DNA of 64,000 bases from positions 47,283,366 through 47,347,365 of the forward strand of contig NC_088777.1 of NCBI RefSeq assembly GCF_954871325.1, given 5' to 3'. Shown here one piece after another: positions 36,401-45,077 of this stretch (within the stretch, counting starts at the first letter, position 1; each line of letters opens with the position of its first letter). Both the position numbers and the translations under genes were made by a program. The notes beneath the pieces were generated by a model, which ran no database searches, was not told the origin of the DNA, and worked only from the letters and a program-made list of their open reading frames with translations. This stretch comes from Gordionus sp. m RMFG-2023 (lineage: Eukaryota > Nematomorpha > Gordioida > Chordodea > Parachordodidae).

Positions 36401-38605
36401 CTAATCATCAACAACACCATATGACGACACCTCACAAGCAACAGCCGCCAATCGGGCCAAGCCCAGGGTCAAATCTACAGCATCAAGCTCATCCCCACGG
36501 AAATAATGGGACCAACCTGGCAACCAATGCCTACCTCCAACAAGCCTTGCTGCTTCAACACCAACAAGCCCTGCTCTTACAACAACACCACCACCAGCAA
36601 CAACACCAACAGCAACAAAGTAGTAGCTCATCTTATACTTTAAGTAGCCATCGTAACGATGATAATAACTCTTCATACCCCACTAACCTTAAAGCTGAAA
36701 TTGGTGTGAATGCAGGCCTACGTGATAATACTGCTGATGTAAATGATTGATTAAAATACTGCCCCTTCCTTTTTTTCACCCAGTCCTTTTTTGTATGTTG
36801 ATAGAGCTTTTCGAATTTTCACTAATTATAATTTTTATAATCTGTTGTTTTATAGCTATCCAGAGTAGCGGGGCGAATCAGGCCCACTCCATTGGACTCA
36901 GCGATGTCCAACATCAATCAATCGGGGGGTCGGGCTACTTTACTCCATCCCACTAGCAACACACCACGCAACAATTCCTTCTCATTTCCTCCTTCATCCT
37001 TAACCTACTCCTCTAACACTCTCACACCTATTACTTATCCTTTCGTTACCTTCTCAAATAATTTCCTTCCAAATTCCCTACTCACAACTGGAACCGATTC
37101 TACATTTAATCCCGCCCTCTTTCAACAGCTCAACTACGATTTTTACAATAACGGTGGTGGTAATAATAGTATTCTAGATTTTAGTGGTAATCCTTACAAC
37201 AACAATTCTTTTGGAATGACTTCTCATGACGCTTCCTCCTATTTTAATAATCCCGCTTTCCTTGCAGACCCATCTTTTCAGAATACTGCATCCAACTTCA
37301 ATTTTAATCAGATGAATTACAATTACAATCATGATGGCAACAAATATCCTAATTTCATGAGCTCACACTTTATGTTTCAGCAACCATCTGTCGATATCTT
37401 ATCTTCCCACCAAACTCATCCATCCTTCACCAAGTTAGATCGAAGGGATCCTTGTTCTGCTGACACCTCAGCATCCGACAATGTTGAAACAAATGGTTCT
37501 CAAGCTAATAATTCAACATTTACACAATATCACAATGTGTCAATCAATAACGGAGATTCAAATGTGGCGATGGATGAGATTGATTCTCAAAACACAAATC
37601 TTGATGATGGCATGCAACAACTCGCTAGCATGGACCCTTCACTAATGGGACCCATTCTTAACACCCTCACGGAAATGGCCTGTAGCATGAGCGGCACTAA
37701 TCACCACAATCATAACAACAATAACCATAACATGAGTCAAGATCAAAGCATGCTGGCAGCTCAGAATTTCCTGGGGGCTCTAGTGGCTGCACAACACAAC
37801 ATGGTCGTTAAAATGAGTGGATCTCAAAACAATGTCAAAGGCCCTACCAATTTTAAGGACCTACGTCTGCAAACCAAACAGCAACTTGATATAGTGGCTA
37901 GCAGTAATGGCGAATATCGCCGAGATGAAGAAACTAGTGATAGTAATACAGATCTCAGGAGTCCTTCTTTACAATTCCCGCCCCCCAGGAGAGCTAGGAT
38001 GGACAGTGCCCGTAATAGCTCTTCGTCTCATATGCATAGCCTTGTTGATGGATCTGAAGAAGACAAACAACAACTTCTGTTTAAAGGGATAGGTATGGAC
38101 GAGGATGGTAGCAGCAATACTAAAAATTGTTATTTTGATGGAGAGGATTCTCTTTCTCATGCTGCACTCACGCCTCAGGGTTTAGCGCCCATCCCTTCTT
38201 CGGCTTGGAATGACGTGATTTCTAAAAGTAATCTATAATTCTCTAACTTTTAGCAGAAAAGTATAACAACACAAATTGAAGTTTTTTTTTCATTGTACAA
38301 TAAACTTTATAGATTGTTTTTATTTTTTATATAAAATACTATAAGGTAATTACTCATCCAACTCGAAACCGTCTACCCCAAGATCGCATCACATCCTGAA
38401 TCCCAGTGAAAGGGACGATCAAGATGATGCCGACAATATAATACAAGACGCTATAACTCGCTCAATATCATCAGCCAATACCCTGAACCATCCCTCTAAT
38501 GGATTCAGTAATGAATCTCCACTTCATTCCTTTGAGGAAAGTGCCGTAGGAAACACGAATGATGGTCGCGGAGAACCCTCCACTAATGATTTTATTTGGA
38601 AATGA
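27462..38605 (+). CDS. TARDBP: TDP-43 (TAR DNA-binding protein 43) with a giant Q/N/H-rich tail (7 exons)
   Basis: Exons are 27462-27702, 27746-27927, 27997-28134, 33826-34135, 36242-36738, 36856-38227 and 38346-38605, totalling 3000 nt or 999 residues plus stop, with all phases matching. Residues 1-80 are the N-terminal oligomerisation domain (MNEYIRVTED, VLLSTLSAQYPG). RRM1 has RNP2 DLIILGLPW (112-120) and RNP1 KGFGFIRF (151-158). RRM2 has RNP2 KIHVGRV (197-203) and RNP1 RGFAFVTF (232-239), followed by GEDLIIK. This nuclear protein binds UG-rich RNA and controls splicing and its own mRNA. The vertebrate glycine-rich tail of about 140 residues is replaced by about 730 residues rich in Q, N, H and S. 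The first four exons are certain. Joining the last three rests on frame, splice sites and absence of another start. A short 292-residue product would end at 34143 if intron 4 is retained. Confidence 0.9.
29219..29989 (-). mobile_element. hAT derivative keeping only the C-terminal transposase domain (GATCCGATATT family)
   Basis: The left end is TAGGGGTGTACAGATATC and the right end, inverted, is TAGGGATGTACCGATATT, a good terminal match. On the minus strand at about 29600-29720 an open stretch encodes KCAIISSESVFSEAGYI followed by RLTSDKLEILVFLKRNL and a stop. This is the end of the hAT dimerisation domain. No other transposase part is left, so the element is non-autonomous. A second copy lies at 5571-6262 and terminal scraps lie near 58570-58645. 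No target duplication is obvious. Confidence 0.8.
30985..31963 (-). pseudogene. hAT transposase fragment, left arm
   Basis: The open piece at 31631-31963 reads MATQDANKILLNN and later LLYPVITRWGSFYKSLAKIL, matching the T-R-W-x-S-x-x-x-S motif of hAT transposases. Further downstream on the minus strand near 31005-31085 is KLLFIKYNVVLTSSAPVEHL with LLSLGKLIIGDK, the C-terminal dimerisation motif. Interruptions lie between the two blocks, including the short segment about 31380-31440 that may be an intron. Confidence 0.7.
32098..32690 (+). pseudogene. hAT transposase fragment, right arm (inverted copy)
   Basis: Plus-strand pieces read MQPVAKAIVILEGEKYMYLG then YYTPTITHILICLEFVQELK, and FDNDNIIAAILHPLFKTDWP. 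A longer open part at 32419-32658 follows, with CGESNGSCSQQTSLDVVGFF. These correspond to the same region of the left-arm transposase read on the opposite strand (compare YNDNDNIIAAILHPLFKT there). The dimerisation motif is interrupted where the left copy keeps it. Confidence 0.6.
32980..33310. repeat. Repeat shared with 25610-25940
   Basis: The segment from TATGCTAATCTGATAATG through TATACTATATGACAGAAATA to a GAACG-rich end (AAAAAAGGAACGTGTTC) parallels 25610-25940 (TATGCTAATCTATAAAAT, TATACTATAGGACAGAAATA, AAAGGAACGTTCG). It ends near TTTACAACAGTGCT, which could be a hAT-like terminus. It is non-coding. Confidence 0.5.
33371..33579. mobile_element. hAT MITE (GGCTC family) in TDP-43 intron 3
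   Basis: The element begins TAGTGTTCGATTTTCGCCGA and ends ATCGAGCCGTTTAACAACA. It contains AAAAACGGCTAACTCAAGAT and the inverted copy GAGTCAGCTGTTTTTAAAAA. Flanks CTAGGCAC and TCAGGCAC are a decayed 8-bp target duplication (6 of 8). It lies about 250 bases upstream of the RRM2 exon. Confidence 0.75.
34136..36241 (+). other. TDP-43 intron 4 with in-frame retention stop
   Basis: The donor is AACA|GTAATT and the acceptor AACAAG|GTAATATG. If the intron is kept, the reading frame gives Ser-Asn-stop within eight bases (TAG at 34141-34143). An AATAAA lies at 34697-34702. The intron contains a LINE endonuclease fragment (34893-35260) and a poly-C run (35546-35558). The rest is AT-rich without visible features. 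Confidence 0.65.
34893..35265 (+). pseudogene. LINE apurinic-like endonuclease fragment
   Basis: The frame from 34896 reads MGRHPNFLSSRALNINSDAG then GKQLLELCRNLDLRVTNTFF. The N-x-x-G-x-x-L-L-E-L-C-x-x-x-L-x-V-T-N-T-F-F pattern is typical of the APE-type endonuclease of CR1, RTE and related LINEs. A frameshifted continuation reads KNDNRLDKQY. A 27-base direct duplication (ATTAAATTCCTAAAGACTAA core) lies at about 35124-35178. No reverse transcriptase follows, so this is a small dead fragment in TDP-43 intron 4. Confidence 0.55.
38228..38345 (+). other. TDP-43 intron 6, retainable, with its own poly(A) signal
   Basis: The donor is AAAA|GTAATC and the acceptor ATAAG|GTAATTAC. Retention adds Ser-Asn-Leu then TAA at 38236-38238. 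An AATAAA at 38299-38304 lies inside this 118-base intron, so a shortened transcript could end here. Splicing adds a last exon of 86 codons ending NDFIWK. Confidence 0.6.
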
Positions 38606-38704
38606 AAATATGTTTTTTGTTGTAAGAATTTAGTGCTAAAATGTTCTATTATGATATCATTTTTTTATAGTTTGAATATTAAAATTTATGGTTTATGTTA
38701 TTGT

Positions 38705-38710
38705 AATAAA
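38705..38710 (+). terminator. Probable poly(A) signal of TDP-43
   Basis: The first AATAAA after the full-length stop codon, 99 bases downstream, followed by a T-rich stretch. Confidence 0.5.
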
Positions 38711-38719
38711 GTTGTAAAC

Positions 38720-40080
38720 AATTTAATGAGTATATATTATTTTTATATAAGAAAAAATTATTTTTATGTAATTGTATTGTACTTTTTGAATTTAGTTTTG
38801 CTTGTATAAAAAATGTTTTTTTAAGTAATATTTAAAATAATTCCTATCATATCAAATTTATATAATATTCTTACCAAAATGCTTACAATTACTCAATTTT
38901 TAAATCGTTTTAATCAATTCTCCATGCTTCTAATTACACTTAATTTTCTAAAATTTAACTATGTATATAATTTATTAATTATTGCAAAATCATCACTTTA
39001 AATTAATTTTTTCTAACAATTGTGAATTTTATTTAAAAAGAAAATATTTTTAATTATATTATTGAATATCTTTAACAAGTAGTATATATATACATGCACC
39101 ATGCTTTAATTAGTTTAAATTTTTCGAATATTTAATGATCTTGATATTTTGATTTTGTTTATTTTAAACAAATCAAATTAAACTTTTATATATATCATCA
39201 GACATTAATTATATTATATATATATATAAGAGTATATATTCAATTTAGAATATTAAGTTTATTACATTTATATCAAATATTTTACGGATTCAAGCAAGAA
39301 AAAAATTTCACTCCCTAATTATTTTTCTAGGGGTACTTTTTTTAAAAATGCTATATTTAAAATTATAATCATTAAAAATAAAATTGATTAAATTTTAGCA
39401 TATTAATTATAATATACTACTACTGGTCACTTTATATTATAACAAATTTGATTTTTTTTATAATCGCTATGTATAATCCTAATTGTCATCTGACCAAGCT
39501 TTATGGTATTATAATAAACGCTAATTATTGATTATATATTAAAATATATAATGATAAAATTGAATATATTTGCATGATTTTTTTTTTGACGTATATGAAA
39601 TATTGTGGATAATATAAGTTTTTAAAGATTTTTATTCAAAAACTTATTAATCAAAGAACATATTAAAAATTTATAGATTTTGTATTTAAAAATTTCTTTT
39701 TCATTATTCATATTTATGATACAGAATAGTTTTACTCTTACATATATATCGATATTGTTCAAAACAAATAGAAGAAATTTTATACACTTCAAAATTTTTT
39801 TTAGCCTTTATAATATATTATAATGTTAAATTATGTTTTAATTTACTATGTAAATTTTTTTTACCGAAATAAATTTGGATATTACTTATTTAATATTTAT
39901 TTATTCAATATCACTACTTCAAAAAATACATTAATAACTAGGGCGACGCCCTCGTTTATATAAGGATTAAAGTGATGAAAATTTTATTTCCTATGTACAT
40001 TATTCTAAATACAATTGACAATTTATTTATTCAGTGTGCATACACTTAAATTAACTGTATTCAACGTAATTGGCTGGTAG
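38720..40080. other. AT-rich intergenic DNA
   Basis: Nothing coding is seen. There are short TA microsatellites near 39075-39090 and 39210-39230 and long A/T runs. The downstream boundary is the start of a hAT remnant. Confidence 0.5.
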
Positions 40081-40970
40081 TGATGCAAAATCTCCATTTG
40101 AGCCAATTTTTAAATGGCTAACTATAGTTTAGCAAGGAGCCTCGAGATTTCGCTAACATATGTCCATACATATATGCCATATATGAGCAAAATTTTTAGT
40201 AAAATTATATTAGTTTATATAAACAATATAAAATTTTAAATGACTATATTTTAAATGAAAAATTTAATCCGAGTTTAGATATTTTAAGATAGATATGATG
40301 ACGTTGGTCATCATATATCAGATGTAAAATTTAAAAGCTAATAACCATTATTATCTGAAAAATTAGAATTTCCCAAACTAGAGATATTTAAGTGCAATAT
40401 TTAGAAGTATATTGCCATATAATGTCCCTATTGGCTTTAACGATTGACAAAATACAAGGTGAAATAAACTGCTATTGAGAAGCCGATTCAATATTAAATG
40501 CTAAAAAAATCACAAATTTAATTCAAGCTGATCTGTATTTTTGGCATTGTAGTAGAAAATTCTTTTAATAAAAGATTTAAAAATGTATATTAATTTGATA
40601 ACTTTGAAACCGCAGTTTTTTAGCTACTGTTTCTCATACCTACTTTCTTGAATTTATGAAAAAGAAAAAAATCTTCACGATATAATACACGAAGTTTTAA
40701 TTATTTTTAAAAATAATATTGAAATTAATATATCAGCAAATTCTTTAATTGGTGAAGATGATTATTCGTCCAATTCAAATTTATTAAATTAGAGGGCTTA
40801 AAATATATGAACAGGCGCAATATAAATATGCTAAATAGCTAAAAATATATAAAAGAAATATCTATTAAATTTAGCAATACTTCTAACCTCTGCGCCTGTT
40901 GACCGATTATTCAGCTTGGCTTATATGGTTAATAGACCAAATCATCAAAGGCTAAATGATGTTTAAGAAA
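40080..40970 (+). mobile_element. hAT remnant with MITE-like left end and transposase C-terminus
   Basis: The left 130 bases (TCCATTTGAGCCAATTTTTAA, GGCTAACTATAG, TATGAGCAAAAT) match the GGCTC MITE family best seen at 49030-49248. On the plus strand near 40855-40962 an open stretch encodes KYLLNLAILLTSAPVDRLF then SLAYMVNRPNHQRLNDV and a stop, the hAT dimerisation domain. The two parts may belong to one element, which would make it a damaged relative of the element that mobilised the MITEs. The right terminus is not found. Confidence 0.6.
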
Positions 40971-41035
40971 TAATACTGATTTTTTATTTTGATTTAATTA
41001 TATTTACTAATTAAATTTTTATTCTGATATATAAT

Positions 41036-41490
41036 GCTTCAAATTAATTTCATCTCCATTATTTATTTCGGAAATCATTTTAAACTTATATTATAGCGTG
41101 ATGTTAGCCCCCCGATATTACAATCTTTTGGATTTTATGGTTTATCAGTTGAACTCATTTGTACCCGATTTTTGCCAAACTCGATTTGTACTATTACCAG
41201 CTATTGACCGTTAAAAATATGGCACCAAAAATAAAAACACTCAAAATTAATTTTTTTTTAATAAAAATTTTCTTAACGTACAACGATTAATGATGCTTTA
41301 AATTAATTTTTATCTTCATTATTTATTTCGGAAATCAAATTTTAAACTTATATTATAGCGTGAAGTTAGCCCTTCAATTATTCTAGATATTCAATGGTTT
41401 ATCAGTTGGACTGATTTGTACCCTTTCAAACTCTATTTGTACTATTACAGGCCCCCCCCCCCCCATATCTATTGTTAAAAATGTATTTTT
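41036..41490 (-). repeat. Two satellite units in reverse orientation
   Basis: The units contain ATTTGTACTATTACC, ACTCAAAATTAATTTTTTTT and TTATATTATAGCGTGA, the reverse complements of the array at 41900-43300. The second unit is shortened and carries a poly-C run at 41452-41464. About 400 bases of unrelated DNA separate the two orientations. Confidence 0.8.
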
Positions 41491-41899
41491 ATTTGATTAA
41501 ATGTTACCCTAATGTATGACTTTTATGAATCAGATATTTTTTATTAAAACAATTTTTTTTAGAGTATTCTAGCTCAAAGTTTGATTTTAATAATTCTACA
41601 CAATTGTTATGATCTTGGAACAAAAACCATCAATTGATGGAATTTGATAAATATATTAAAATTACCGCTAGATATTTCTTGTTTGAGGAGTATATTATGC
41701 TTAAATACTCCAAAATATAAGATCTAAATCTAAAGACATTGGAGAAATGGGTATAATTTTTTTCTTAATATTAATCCCCACGCTTAAAAATAATCAAACA
41801 TGTGTTCTCTTTGAAAAATATTACAAAACGTTATTAACTTTGTTATTATATATATATAAGGTATTTAAGTTTGGGGGAGGGGGCGAAGATAAAAATTAA

Positions 41900-43300
41900 A
41901 AAATTATTAGGAAGAGAAAAAAAATTCTCTATCGTTGTATACGTTAATTAAAAAAAAATTAATTTTGAGTGTTTTTATTTTTAGCGCCATATTTTTAACG
42001 GTCAATACCTGGTAAACGGTAATGGTACAAATCGAGTTAAAAACGGTACAAATCGGATACAGATCAGTCCAACTAATAAACCATTGAAAATCCAAAAAAT
42101 TGCAATATCGGGGGCTAACTTCACGCTATAATATAAGTTTAAAATTTGATTTCCGAAGTAAATAATGGAGATAAAAATTAATTTGAAGCATCATTAGGAA
42201 GAGAAAAAGATTCTTTATCGTTGTAAGTTAAGAAATTTTAAAAAAATTATGTTGAATGTTTTTATTTTTGGCGCCATATTGTTAACGGTCAAGAGTTGAT
42301 AAACGGTAATAGTATAAATCGAGTTTGAAACGGTACAAATCAGTCCAACTGATAAACCATTGAAAATTCAAAAGAATTGCTGTATCAGGGGGCTGACTTC
42401 ACACTATAATATAAGTTTAAAATTTAATTTTCGAAATAAATAATAGAGATAGAAATTAATTTGAGTATTATTGAAAAGAGAAAAAGATTCTCTACCGTTG
42501 CACGTTAAGAAATTTATTTAAAAAAAAATTAATTTTGAGTGTTTTCATTTTTGGCGCTATATTTTTAACGGTCATTTGCTAGTAAACGGTAATGGTACAA
42601 ATCGAGTTTGAAACTGTATCTATCGAATACAGATCAGTCCAACTGATAAACTATTGAAAATCCAAATGAATTGCAATATCGAGGGGGGGGGGGTAACTTC
42701 ACGAGATAAGTTTTAAATTTGTTTTCCTAAATAAATAATGGAGATAAAATTAAGCATCATTAGGAAGTGAAAAAGATTCTCTATCGTTGTACGTTAAGAA
42801 ATTTTTAAAAAAAATTAATTTTGAGTGTTTTTATTTTTGGCGCCATATTTTTAATGGTCATTTGCTGATAAACGGTAATGGTACAAATCGAGTTTGAAAC
42901 TGTACAAAAGATCAGTCCAACTGATAAACTATTGAAAATCCAAATGAATTGCAATATCGAGGGGGGGGGGGCTAACTTCAGAGTTTAAAATTTGATTTCC
43001 TAAATAAATAATGGAGATAAAATTAACGAAGCATCATTAGGAAGTGAAAAAGATTCTCTATCATACATTAAGAAATTTTTTTTAAAAAATTAATTTTGAG
43101 TGTTTGTTATTTAAAAAAAAATTTGTGGGGTTGACGTGAAGTTGGCCCTCCATTTTGTTCTTAGAATATCTCATAAACGGCGATGGTACAAATCGAACTG
43201 AAAATGGTACAAATCAATTCAATTGATTAACCATTGAAAATCTAAAAAAGGAGGGGGGGCAATTTAGCGGACCTGTTTGTAACCTTTTCGAGGTTTTTAT
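41900..43300 (+). repeat. 283-bp satellite array, five units
   Basis: The marker AATTTTGAGTGTTTTTATTT recurs at about 41961, 42250, 42531, 42818 and 43092, spacing 274-289 bases. Each unit contains AACGGTAATGGTACAAATCG, CAGTCCAACTGATAAAC, CATTGAAAATCCAAA and AAAAAGATTCTCTATCGTTG. Two units carry runs of eleven G (42683-42693 and 42961-42971). The last unit changes into a variant also present at 24490-24780. No protein is encoded. Confidence 0.9.
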
Positions 43301-44824
43301 TTTAAAAAAAACTTAAAATTTATTATCTTTAATATATAATAACAGATCCATTATAAATATTAATAAATTTATACTATGCAAAAATAATCTGTTTTTTTCT
43401 TCTCACAACGCATCAAGAAGGCATAGGCTTAATGTTCATTATAGGAGAAGCCAAGGTTAAATACCCCACCCCTCTTCTGAAATTAACCATTTCTACAAAT
43501 ATCATTTTTAGCTAAATAAAATGCACTCTTACGCACCATTCCCTCTCCTCCCAAATGTATAAAATATATCTGTATAACCCAGAATTTGAAAGAAAAATCA
43601 TATCAAAATTTAACATAGCCAAAGGCCTACAATAAGTAGACATAAAGGCCAACAATAAAATGTATGGGAAAGTCCCATCCAACAGATGTTCTTCACTCCT
43701 CTTAGCAGAATCCTAGATACGCCTATATTCTTTTATGTGTGACTTCATGTTTACTACAAAAAGAAGAAAATTTTGAATAAGATATTCTTTAGTTAAAATC
43801 TAATCCCTCTTTTTATTTATAAAATTTAAAAAAAAAATACATCTTTTGTTTACTTTTTTGGGCGCTAATTTTTGTCTTCTTAAATGATATTTTTTTTCTT
43901 TTAATTGTCATTATTAATAAAAAATATATAATGCGCCACAGCTAATTTGATACTAATATAACCTAAATTGAACCCATTTGTTAACAAATCTTTGACAATC
44001 GGATCTCTAAAAATAAAATTAATTTGAATTTTTCGTAATATTTTTTTGTAATGCTCCTAACTTGCGTGTCTGTGGCCACCTTATGATGATATAGCCAAGA
44101 TATGACAAAATCATTGAGATGTTTTAGACACTATCTATCTATCGTTACCTTTTAATTCATCAAGAAATCTTTTCAACTTCTGCCTTCATTGAGATGTTAT
44201 AGACACTATCTATCTATCGTTACTTTTAATTCATCAAGAAATCATTTCTACTTCTGCCTTACTAATAATAACATATATATTTACGATTTCATTGATTTTC
44301 GAATGGTATATTTATAAGGAAGGAAATAAAAGATTTTGTAAAATTATATACATAATGATCTCGTGAGTCAATTCCATGGCTAGAATAAGTTTTCAAAAGG
44401 TCAGGAAATTTATTCTAGTAAATTAAGGCGAACAATTAAATATTCATAATTTTCAGAAAAAACTTTTTTAACAAATTTAAAATAATTAGGGGTCAAAATT
44501 TTTCATTTCATATATTTATTTATAATTTCAAATAGCTTGCTTGGGGAAAAATGGTAAATTATCATTTAAACTATGCTACAATTTTAAATTTAAAAAAAAG
44601 TAAATATTTTTAAAAAATACTATATTCAGACATCCTCAGCCTAAGGATCACGTTGATTCGCCATGTGAAATATCCATCGTATATGTTTACGTAATTTTTA
44701 CATTTATGATCAAATATAAATGATTATTTTAAACTTAATAATAACCATGTTCGATATTAATGAAATAGTTATTTTTAATGAAAGGATTCTAATTTATTAT
44801 GACATTTTTTGGTCTAAATATATT
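43301..44824. other. Intergenic DNA with a 75-bp tandem duplication
   Basis: At 44112-44186 and 44187-44260 a 75-base unit starting CATTGAGATGTT and ending TTCTGCCTT is present twice in tandem, with few differences. The rest shows no gene or element that can be named. Confidence 0.6.
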
Positions 44825-45077
44825 CGTCGGCCTAGAATTGGAGTGCTCCATTTGCGCAAATGTTTAAAATGAGAAAATTCAACATTAAAGTCTAAAATAA
44901 AATATAGGAATAACTTATTAATCAATTTTGACAGAAGAACTATAACTTTGGCAAAAATAAATATTTTTTTAATCTAGTTTTTATTTTTATATATATTGGG
45001 AATAAATTAGCTATTATCCATTTCTAACTCAAAAATTTTGTAAATTTCGAGTGGAGTACACCAATTCTAGACCGACG
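44825..45077. mobile_element. MITE with TCGTCGGYCTAGAATTGG ends, copy 1
   Basis: The left end is CGTCGGCCTAGAATTGGAGTG and the right end, inverted, is CGTCGGTCTAGAATTGGTGTA. It is about 253 bases long and has no coding capacity. The interior (CTAGTTTTTATTTTTATATATATTGGGAATAAA) is the inverted match of the interior of copy 2. The family of origin is unknown. Confidence 0.8.

Noticed and set aside
36401-36676. 91-codon minus-strand frame inside TDP-43 exon 5
   Set aside because: It is an antisense shadow of the Q/H-rich coding exon.
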